DNA of 64,000 nucleotides from Treponema sp. OMZ 790 (GTDB taxonomy: Bacteria; Spirochaetota; Spirochaetia; Treponematales; Treponemataceae). The notes beneath the pieces are model-generated. The model made no database searches. It was given only the letters and a program-made list of their open reading frames with translations, and was not told the origin of the DNA. Of this stretch, positions 57,914 through 64,000 are shown piece by piece. The position numbers were made by a program, and so were the translations under genes. The stretch spans positions 1,054,001 to 1,118,000 of the forward strand of contig NZ_CP051201.1 of assembly GCF_024181285.1 (NCBI RefSeq). The letters are read 5' to 3'. Within the stretch, counting starts at the first letter, position 1; each line of letters begins with the position of its first letter.

Positions 57914-59743
57914 ATGAGCCGACTTGAGATCTTTTCACAAAACAAATCACAACTTGTTGTTGAAGAGCTTTATAAAAATCTTCAACATAGAATAGAAGCA
58001 AGCCCGCCTGGTCTTTGCCCTGTTTACATAACACGTGCGTTTATCGAAATGTGTCATGCCCAAACTTGCGGAAAATGTGTGCCTTGCCGTATAGGCCTTT
58101 TACAGTTAAAGCATATTTTAACCGATGTCCTAAACGGAGATTCCACAATGGAAACCCTTAATCTTATTGAAGAAACGGCAAAATCGATAAGAGAAACGGC
58201 AGACTGTGCCTTGGGTTATGAGGCTGCAGATATGGTTTACAGAGCCATAATTTATTGCCGTGACGACTTTGAAGAACATGTAAAAAACGGAAGATGCGGT
58301 TGTATAACAACTCAACCAGTGCCCTGCGTAGCCCTTTGCCCTGCAAATGTGGATATTCCGGGCTACATAGCTCTTGTGAGAGATGAAAAATATGCTGATG
58401 CTGTCCGCCTAATAAGAAAAGATAATCCATTCCCCTCTACATGTGCCTTTATCTGTGAACATCCTTGCGAACATAGGTGCCGCCGAAATATGGTAGATAG
58501 TGCTATAAATATAAGGGGATTAAAAAGAGTTGCCGTAGAATTTGCAGGTAAAGTGCCTCCGCCTCCATGCGCTCCTTCTACAGGAAAAACAATAGCTATA
58601 GTCGGAGGCGGTCCTGCAGGGCTCACCGCGGCTTATTATTTACAGCTCATGGGGCATCAGACAACCGTATATGAAATGCTGCCCAAATTAGGAGGAATGC
58701 TCCGTTACGGTATACCTAATTACCGTCTTCCTAAGGACAGGTTAGACGAAGATATAGATGCAATTCTCGAAACCGGAGTTAAAGTTGTTTACGGTAAAAA
58801 AATAGGAACCGACATAGAACTCAATGAACTTATAAAAGATAATGATGCGGCTATTATAGCAATTGGAGCCTCAACCGACAAAAAACTAGGCCTTGAAGGA
58901 GAAGATGCCGAAGGCGTTATCTCTGCCGTTCAATTCCTTAGAGATGTGGGAATGGATAATGGTATGGATTTAACAGGCAAAAAAACTGCAATAATAGGAG
59001 GCGGAAACGTTGCCATGGATGCTGTGCGTACTGCTGTCCGCCTAAAATCCGAAAAAGTTACCTGTCTTTATCGAAGGCGTGTAGCCGATATGACGGCTCT
59101 TCCTGCCGAAATTGAAGGAGCCTTAGCAGAAGGTGTAGAAATGATGACCTTAAAAGCACCTTCAAAACTTGAAGTAAAGAATGGAAAACTCACAGGCGTT
59201 TGGGTTACTCCCCAGATGATTTCCAAAATAAAAGACGGCCGAGCCTCCGTTGTATCTACAGGGGAACCGGATATTTTTATTCCGTGTGAAGTGCTTGTCG
59301 TTGCAATAGGACAGGATATCGAAACTCAGCATTATGAAGAGTCAGGTATACCTATTGATAGAGGCAAGCTTTTTACGATGCCCAGCGCAAGTTTTAAAGG
59401 AATTCCCGGATTATTCTCGGGCGGGGATTGTGCTTCAGGCCCCTCAACAGTTATAAAGGCCATCGCCGCCGGAAAAGTTATGGCTGCAAACATAGATGAA
59501 TATTTAGGTTACAGCCACACTATAAGCTGTGATGTAGAAATCCCTACACCTAATATAGATGACCGGCTTGCATGCGGAAGGGTAGAATTGGGCGAGAGGG
59601 AGGCCTCGGAAAGAATAAAAGACTTTAAAGGTGTAGAATTATGCATGAGTAAAAAAGAGGCTTGTCAGGAATCAAACCGCTGTCTTAAATGCGATCATTT
59701 CGGCTTTGGAATATTTAAAGGAGGGCGTGAACGATTATGGTAA
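57914..59743 (+). CDS. hydrogenase-associated NAD(P)H oxidoreductase (NuoF C-terminal 4Fe-4S fused to GltD-like)
   Basis: About 609 residues. Residues about 40-105 carry the 4Fe-4S motif of the NuoF C-terminus (CGKCVPCRIG, and a fourth Cys in DCALG), but the FMN/NADH domain of NuoF is absent. From about 130 it is GltD-like: an Fe-S-binding helical part (CPANVDIPGYIALVRD, CAFICEHPCEHRCRR), FAD motif AIVGGGPAGLTAAYYL, and RYGIPNYRLPKDRLDED. The NADPH motif is IIGGGNVAMDAVRTAVRL with CLYRRR, favouring NADPH. It probably feeds electrons between NAD(P)H and the hydrogenase encoded by the next gene, with which it overlaps by 7 bp. ATG 57914 is seven bases after GGAG. Confidence 0.85.
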   Translation: MSRLEIFSQNKSQLVVEELYKNLQHRIEASPPGLCPVYITRAFIEMCHAQTCGKCVPCRIGLLQLKHILTDVLNGDSTMETLNLIEETAKSIRETADCALGYEAADMVYRAIIYCRDDFEEHVKNGRCGCITTQPVPCVALCPANVDIPGYIALVRDEKYADAVRLIRKDNPFPSTCAFICEHPCEHRCRRNMVDSAINIRGLKRVAVEFAGKVPPPPCAPSTGKTIAIVGGGPAGLTAAYYLQLMGHQTTVYEMLPKLGGMLRYGIPNYRLPKDRLDEDIDAILETGVKVVYGKKIGTDIELNELIKDNDAAIIAIGASTDKKLGLEGEDAEGVISAVQFLRDVGMDNGMDLTGKKTAIIGGGNVAMDAVRTAVRLKSEKVTCLYRRRVADMTALPAEIEGALAEGVEMMTLKAPSKLEVKNGKLTGVWVTPQMISKIKDGRASVVSTGEPDIFIPCEVLVVAIGQDIETQHYEESGIPIDRGKLFTMPSASFKGIPGLFSGGDCASGPSTVIKAIAAGKVMAANIDEYLGYSHTISCDVEIPTPNIDDRLACGRVELGEREASERIKDFKGVELCMSKKEACQESNRCLKCDHFGFGIFKGGRERLW

Positions 59744-61536
59744 ATTTGACTATAGATAATATAAAAATAACTGCTGATGACAACATGACAATTATGGAAG
59801 CTGCCGATAAATCGGGTATTCCTATTCCGAGACTTTGTTTTTTAAAAGACATCAATGAAATCGCCGCATGCCGTGTATGTGTTGTTGAAGTTGAAGGCAA
59901 GGAAAAACTTATAACCTCCTGTAACAACTCAGTCGAAGAAGGAATGATTGTATATACCAATAGTCCTAAAGTAAGGCTTGACAGAAGAAGAACGGTTCAG
60001 ATGATTTTGTCTCAACATGATTGTAAGTGTGCAACCTGCGTAAGAAGCGGAAACTGTGCATTACAAACACTGGCAAACGATCTTAACATTCAAGATGTAT
60101 TATATGAAGAACAGCTTGAACATCAGCCCTGGGATAAGAAATTTCCTCTTATACGGGATTCAAAAAAGTGTATTAAATGTATGCGCTGTATTCAGGTTTG
60201 CGACAAGGTTCAAAGCCTTAATATTTGGGAATTGGAAGGAACGGGAGCCAGAACAACCATAAATGTTTCGGGCTCAAGAACCATAGCCGAAGCCGATTGT
60301 TCTTTATGCGGTCAGTGCATAACTCATTGTCCCGTAGGAGCTTTGCGCGAAAGAGACGATACCGAAAAATTCTGGAGAGCGGTTGCCGATCCTGATAAGG
60401 TTGTTGTTGTTCAAGTTGCCCCTGCAATCCGTACGGCTTGGGGAGAACACTTAGGCCTTGATCTAAAAGACGCTTCCGTCAACAAAATATTCGATGCCCT
60501 AAAACGAATGGGGGCCGACTATGTTTTTGATACAAGTTTTTCGGCCGACTTAACCATAATGGAAGAAGCTTACGAATTTCTTGAGCGTTTTTCAAAGGGA
60601 GAACTAAAAGATAGGCCGATGTTTACCTCCTGTTGTCCGGGGTGGGTACGTTTCATAAAAAGCCAATATCCCCATCTGGTTTCTTATCTTTCTTCGGCAA
60701 AGTCTCCAATGCAGATGTTCGGGGCTGTTATGAAGTCTTATTTTGCAGAGACAATCGGTAAAAAGCCTGAGGATATTTTTTCGGTTGCAATTATGCCCTG
60801 TGTCGCAAAAAAAAGCGAGATAGATATGGAGCTTTTCTATGGGGAGTATGCAGGTCACGATATGGACTGTGTTATTACAACCAGAGAATTTGTAAGAATG
60901 ATTAAGTCAGCCCATATTCTTCCCGAAACCCTCAAAGAAATAGAAGCGGATAAACTTTTCCACGATGCTTCAGGTGCAGGAATTATCTTCGGAGCTACAG
61001 GCGGTGTCATGGAAGCGGCCTTGCGCACAGCTTATTACGCAATCATGGGAGAAAATTGTCCGCCCGATGCTTTTAATGTCGTAAGAAATTCCTTACAAGA
61101 AGAATCAGGCATTATTGAAGCTTCCTTTAATCTCAAGGATATTAAGTTGAGTATAGCTGTTGCAAGCGGCTTAGGCAATACAAGACGGCTTATCGATTCC
61201 ATAGAAGCTGGTGAAAAACACTATGATTTTGTAGAAATTATGGCTTGTCCCGGCGGCTGTGTAGGAGGAGGAGGGCAGCCCATACATGACGGTTATGAAT
61301 TGGCTTTTGACAGAGGGCAAAATTTATACTTTATCGATAAGAATTCGAAATTACGCTATTCCCATGAAAATGAAGATATAAAAACCCTCTATAATAATTT
61401 CTTCGAAAAACCGAATAGCCATAAAGCTCACAGTCTTTTGCATACGGATCACTTTTTATGGGAAATGCCTCGAAGTCCTAAGCGGGATAGAAAGGGGTAT
61501 GTTATAAGTAAAAATACCGTAATAAAGATACCATAG
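59737..61536 (+). CDS. hydA: [FeFe] hydrogenase catalytic subunit
   Basis: 599 residues. 2Fe-2S domain with Cys 34, 45, 48, 62. His-ligated 4Fe-4S in HDCKCATCVRSGNC (His 94). Two 4Fe-4S clusters: CIKCMRCIQVC (145-155) and CSLCGQCITHCP (188-198). The H-cluster motifs are all present: FTSCCPGWVRF, MPCVAKKSEID and MACPGGCVGGGGQP. It reduces protons to H2 or oxidises H2 in the cytoplasm. The start overlaps the GltD-like partner. Maturases HydE, HydF and HydG are not in the window. A C-terminal extension (about 535-599) has the usual small-subunit-like helix. Likely re-oxidises NAD(P)H in amino-acid fermentation. Confidence 0.95.
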   Translation: MVNLTIDNIKITADDNMTIMEAADKSGIPIPRLCFLKDINEIAACRVCVVEVEGKEKLITSCNNSVEEGMIVYTNSPKVRLDRRRTVQMILSQHDCKCATCVRSGNCALQTLANDLNIQDVLYEEQLEHQPWDKKFPLIRDSKKCIKCMRCIQVCDKVQSLNIWELEGTGARTTINVSGSRTIAEADCSLCGQCITHCPVGALRERDDTEKFWRAVADPDKVVVVQVAPAIRTAWGEHLGLDLKDASVNKIFDALKRMGADYVFDTSFSADLTIMEEAYEFLERFSKGELKDRPMFTSCCPGWVRFIKSQYPHLVSYLSSAKSPMQMFGAVMKSYFAETIGKKPEDIFSVAIMPCVAKKSEIDMELFYGEYAGHDMDCVITTREFVRMIKSAHILPETLKEIEADKLFHDASGAGIIFGATGGVMEAALRTAYYAIMGENCPPDAFNVVRNSLQEESGIIEASFNLKDIKLSIAVASGLGNTRRLIDSIEAGEKHYDFVEIMACPGGCVGGGGQPIHDGYELAFDRGQNLYFIDKNSKLRYSHENEDIKTLYNNFFEKPNSHKAHSLLHTDHFLWEMPRSPKRDRKGYVISKNTVIKIP

Positions 61537-61595
61537 AATAAGCGATACGGAGATTTTTCCCCTGTTGTTCTTTCTTTAAAATTTATGTATACTTA

Positions 61596-61626
61596 CTTCC
61601 AAGAGTATTTTTAATACTCTTGGAAG
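61596..61626 (+). promoter_or_regulatory. 14-bp hairpin overlapping the ribosome-binding site of the LapA-like gene
   Basis: CTTCCAAGAGTATT (61596-61609), loop TTT, AATACTCTTGGAAG (61613-61626) pair perfectly. The Shine-Dalgarno GGAAGGA (61622-61628) is partly in the 3' arm. The GAGTATT/AATACTC core also occurs in rpiA (25143) and the array at 10711. Confidence 0.6.
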
Positions 61627-61635
61627 GATTTTTAT

Positions 61636-61989
61636 ATGAACTGGAAACTGATTTATTTTTTATTGATAGTATTATTTTTAGGCTTGTTTGCAGGATTTAA
61701 CATGAAAAATTCTTGCGATGTTTCTTTGATTTTTTATACGTTTGAAAATATACCTGTTTATGTAAGCAATATTTTTTCGTTTTTAATCGGTCTTATTTTA
61801 ACCATTCCTTTTTTCTTTGGAAGCAAGAAAAAGAAAAATAAGCAGACGAAAGAAATAAAAGAAACTCTTACCGCGAGCGACGGAATCGGAATAGATACTG
61901 TTGATCTAAAAAAACCTAAAAAATCATGGTTTAAGCGTAAAAAAGAATCTAAAACTTCAATTCCTGAAAATAATCCTGAGATTAAATGA
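61636..61989 (+). CDS. LapA/DUF1049-like membrane protein
   Basis: 117 residues: two N-terminal membrane helices (about 4-20 and 42-60) in the LapA/DUF1049 pattern (AGFNMKNSCDVSLIFYTFENIPVYVSNI, where N-x-x-x-VSL is the family core). A highly charged Lys-rich cytoplasmic tail ends KKSWFKRKKESKTSI. LapA proteins are involved in envelope assembly in other bacteria; the exact role here is unknown. The start has GGAAGGA eight bases upstream, held in a hairpin. 16 bp to the next gene. Confidence 0.75.
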   Translation: MNWKLIYFLLIVLFLGLFAGFNMKNSCDVSLIFYTFENIPVYVSNIFSFLIGLILTIPFFFGSKKKKNKQTKEIKETLTASDGIGIDTVDLKKPKKSWFKRKKESKTSIPENNPEIK

Positions 61990-62004
61990 GGTAAAAAAGT
62001 ATTT

Positions 62005-62994
62005 ATGGAATTAAAGATAAAAAAAATATTGTTTTTTTTATTTTCTCTCTTTTTTTTGCATAGCTTAACGGCTCAAGATTCCTTGCCTCAAAATATTCAA
62101 AAGATTATAAAAAACGGTTTCACAAAAAAAACTCCTCGTGAAGTTTCTTCATTTATTGAAGCCGAAATAAAAAAAATATCTTCAAATGCGGAAAAAATTA
62201 TAGCCCTTTCGGTTTTAGCCGACTATGAAGAAAGATTCGACTTATTTTCTCGAGCCGGAAAACACTATCTTGAAGCTGCAGAACTTTCTCCCGAAGCCGG
62301 AAAAAAAACTCTTTTAACCAAGGCTCTCGGAGCCTTTCTTTTGGCTGACAACATAACCGATGCTTCCGAACTTTGCAGCAGCCGCTTATTACCGTCGGTT
62401 AATGAACCTTTTTCAAAAGACGATATAAAAATCCTCACATTTTTTGAATGGTTAAAATTGAAATCTGAAGAAGATGCAGCTCTTACAAACATAAAAAAAT
62501 ATGTTGTAGATTCAAGATTTAAAGAATTTCATCCGGCACTTCTTTTAAGCCTTTGGTGGGTAGATGGGGATAAAAAGGCTGAAAATACTCTTTTAAAAAA
62601 ATTTCCTAACAGCATTGAAGCAGGTGTTGTAAGAGGCGATACAATTTTAAGTCCTAAAACTTTCTGGTATTTGATGCCGAGGAATATTGCATTAAAAGAA
62701 ACAGATGCAGAAGATGAGGATAAACCGATAGGTAAGACTCAAGGAACCGTACAATCCCAAGAATCCCAAGGAAATTTTTCCGCCAAATTTTATCAGACCG
62801 GTTTTTTTAAAAAAGAAAATTTTGCAAAGGGGCTTTCAGATGAGCTTAAAAAGAAAGGTTTTACCGTACTTATAAAAAAAGAAGAACGCGGAGATGAAAC
62901 TTTTTTTTCGGTTTTGGTAAAAGATGACGGTAAGGGAGATATGGTTATACGCTTAAAAAGTGAGGGTTATGAAGCAGTTCCTATCTTTGATTAG
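62005..62994 (+). CDS. exported protein with C-terminal SPOR-like domain
   Basis: 329 residues. A signal peptide (ILFFLFSLFFLHSLTAQD) is followed by a helical region with TPR-like character (FSRAGKHYLEAAELSPEAGK), then a linker (about 235-255). The C-terminal SPOR-like fold covers about 256-328: AKFYQTGFFKKENFAKGLSDEL, then FFSVLVKDDGKGDMVIRLKS. The SPOR part probably binds septal peptidoglycan. Follows the LapA-like gene on the same mRNA. It meets the convergent TPR gene, overlapping by 4 bp. Confidence 0.75.
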   Translation: MELKIKKILFFLFSLFFLHSLTAQDSLPQNIQKIIKNGFTKKTPREVSSFIEAEIKKISSNAEKIIALSVLADYEERFDLFSRAGKHYLEAAELSPEAGKKTLLTKALGAFLLADNITDASELCSSRLLPSVNEPFSKDDIKILTFFEWLKLKSEEDAALTNIKKYVVDSRFKEFHPALLLSLWWVDGDKKAENTLLKKFPNSIEAGVVRGDTILSPKTFWYLMPRNIALKETDAEDEDKPIGKTQGTVQSQESQGNFSAKFYQTGFFKKENFAKGLSDELKKKGFTVLIKKEERGDETFFSVLVKDDGKGDMVIRLKSEGYEAVPIFD

Positions 62995-63614
62995 TTCTTT
63001 TTCTTATTTGTGTCAGCTTTTACTTCTTTTTTGATCTCAGGCGGATTTAAAAGTCTTTCGATTTCTTTTTCCAGTTCACTAATAGTTTTTTTGTCGTCAT
63101 CTTGTGTAAATTTTTCTTTTGATTCGTCGAGAAGTTCTTTTGCTTCTTCATATTTTTTTACGATAATTAAAAGCCTCACATAATTAAAAAAATATTCGGG
63201 AGTTTCTTTATCTTCCAAATAAATCTTTTCATAAATTAAAAGAGCTTTTTCTTCATTACCGGAAGATGCCAGGGCATAGGCATAGGCTGTAGATATTTTT
63301 ATGTTTTCGGGAGCTTTTTTGTAAAGAGGTTCAATATATTTTAGGCAAGAATCCCAATCTTTTTGAAGAGCATAAACTTGAGCCAGATTATATTGGACCG
63401 CATTTTTATATTTTTCCGACCTTTCGGCTTTAAGATAATAATCTACAGCCTTAGAATAGTTTTTTATCTCCGTATAGCCTTGAGCAATTGAAAAATACTC
63501 TCCTGCAAGGTCTTCTTCAACGGAGCCCTTTGCAAAAGCTTTTGAAAACGAAATAAAAAAGAAGACTCCCAAAAAAAGTATAAAAATATTTTTTTTCATT
63601 TTTTTACCCATCAT
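62991..63614 (-). CDS. TPR-repeat exported protein
   Basis: About 207 residues. Signal peptide (NIFILFLGVFFFISFSKAFA) then tetratricopeptide repeats: FSIAQGYTEIKNYSKAVDYYLKA, YKNAVQYNLAQVYALQKDWDSC, ISTAYAYALASSGNEEKALLIYEK. A Lys-rich C-terminus closes it. Likely a periplasmic scaffold; partner unknown. The start may be ATG 63614 (AAAGAG five bases upstream) or 63599. It lies 9 bp after the upp-like gene on the same strand, so it is probably co-transcribed with it. Confidence 0.75.
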   Translation of the reverse strand: MMGKKMKKNIFILFLGVFFFISFSKAFAKGSVEEDLAGEYFSIAQGYTEIKNYSKAVDYYLKAERSEKYKNAVQYNLAQVYALQKDWDSCLKYIEPLYKKAPENIKISTAYAYALASSGNEEKALLIYEKIYLEDKETPEYFFNYVRLLIIVKKYEEAKELLDESKEKFTQDDDKKTISELEKEIERLLNPPEIKKEVKADTNKKKN

Positions 63615-63623
63615 AAAAACTCT

Positions 63624-64000
63624 TTAGTTTCCTAAAACGGTTTTCTCTATCTGTCTTAATTGAGAGCGGTATAACCCCGAAATATTTGAGCCGTAATCTG
63701 CAAGGAGCTGAATGATGTTTCGAGGTGTTTCATCAGTGTCGTTTCCGTTTATTCTGTCTCCTGCATCGCCCAAGCCCGGCATTATATAGGCCGAGGTGTT
63801 TAGGGCAGGATCCATCCAAAGGGTGTAGAGGGTACAATTATCCAAGGCACGCACAATACGCAAAGCTCCCTTTAAGGCAGAAATTACATGGAAGCAGCTT
63901 ATGGATTTCGGCTTTATACCCAATTTTTTTAAATGCTTTACAACTGTTACAAGACTTCCTCCGGTAGCATTCATAGGATCGGCAAAAATAAGATCTTTGC
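63624..64000 (-). CDS. upp: uracil phosphoribosyltransferase, 3' part (5' end beyond window)
   Basis: Converts uracil and PRPP to UMP in pyrimidine salvage. The frame is open to the window edge; the visible C-terminal part (about 125 residues) includes the PRPP loop [17 protein letters not shown]. The uracil-binding C-terminus is [29 protein letters not shown], which is diagnostic. The sequence [19 protein letters not shown] matches the last strand before the uracil loop. Stop at 63624. It is followed at 9 bp by a TPR gene. Confidence 0.93.
   Translation of the reverse strand, partial: KDLIFADPMNATGGSLVTVVKHLKKLGIKPKSISCFHVISALKGALRIVRALDNCTLYTLWMDPALNTSAYIMPGLGDAGDRINGNDTDETPRNIIQLLADYGSNISGLYRSQLRQIEKTVLGN

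Noticed and set aside
1..64000. CRISPR array
   Set aside because: No regularly spaced direct repeats and no cas genes were seen.

Overview
The window reads as chromosomal DNA of an oral-type Treponema, very close to but probably not identical with T. denticola. The strongest marker is a 395-residue cystalysin (3415-2228) that matches the T. denticola enzyme as I remember it with scattered substitutions. Supporting signs are low G+C, lipoproteins with spirochaete-style lipoboxes (IFSC, LLFSC, LLSC, LASC), an OmpL47-like repeat protein, citrate lyase and a split glycine cleavage P-protein. Species assignment is from memory and not computed.

Layout. 1-1600: 5' part of trigger factor and a tRNA-Leu/tRNA-Gly operon. 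1.6-6.1 kb: MarR regulator, cystalysin with an amino-acid permease, and an MtnA-like isomerase. 6.1-10.6 kb: envelope proteins (beta-rich protein, OmpL47-like protein, OmpA-type lipoprotein), DnaB and a DUF2141 protein. 10.8-16.5 kb: alaS, a SurA-like chaperone, nusB and a TPR lipoprotein. 16.6-21.2 kb: an HrpA/HrpB-type helicase divergent from a complete biotin ECF transporter (bioY-ATPase-T component). 21.2-25.1 kb: a toxin-first TA pair, def-fmt, a PASTA protein and a lipoprotein. 25.1-31.5 kb: a tight minus-strand operon polA-coaE-SPOR protein-aroDE-rpiA. 31.6-37.8 kb: a frameshifted lipoprotein gene, a RelB/ParE TA pair, citrate lyase citDEF and tRNA-Thr. 38.0-45.9 kb: a regulated carbohydrate-acid cluster (RpiR regulator, 2-hydroxyacid dehydrogenase, GntP permease, FGGY kinase, class II aldolase, exported esterase lipoprotein). 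46.0-51.9 kb: lpdA-gcvT-gcvH-gcvPA-gcvPB. 52.0-56.7 kb: an accessory island with an R-M relic between duplicated repeats, ArsR with a G+C-rich nitroreductase, a radical SAM relic, a two-gene TIR plus membrane-protein pair that looks like an antiviral system, and an Rpn-family nuclease. 56.8-64.0 kb: glycerate dehydrogenase, a two-subunit [FeFe] hydrogenase with a GltD-like flavin partner, LapA-like and SPOR/TPR proteins, and the 3' part of a uracil phosphoribosyltransferase.

How the genes work together. Central metabolism points to an amino-acid and organic-acid fermenter: cysteine is broken down by cystalysin, glycine is oxidised by the cleavage system, citrate is split by citrate lyase, and surplus reductant can leave as hydrogen. 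The best candidates for an undescribed system are the TIR/three-TM pair (55365-54147) and the GntP sugar-acid cluster, whose substrate I cannot name.

Two sequence-level themes run across the window. Several genes (alaS, def, the 21.2 kb toxin, hrpA) have a strong -35/-10 promoter only 6-9 nt before the start codon and no Shine-Dalgarno, which implies leaderless mRNAs. There is also a family of intergenic hairpin arrays sharing an ACTCGAAGAT-type core.
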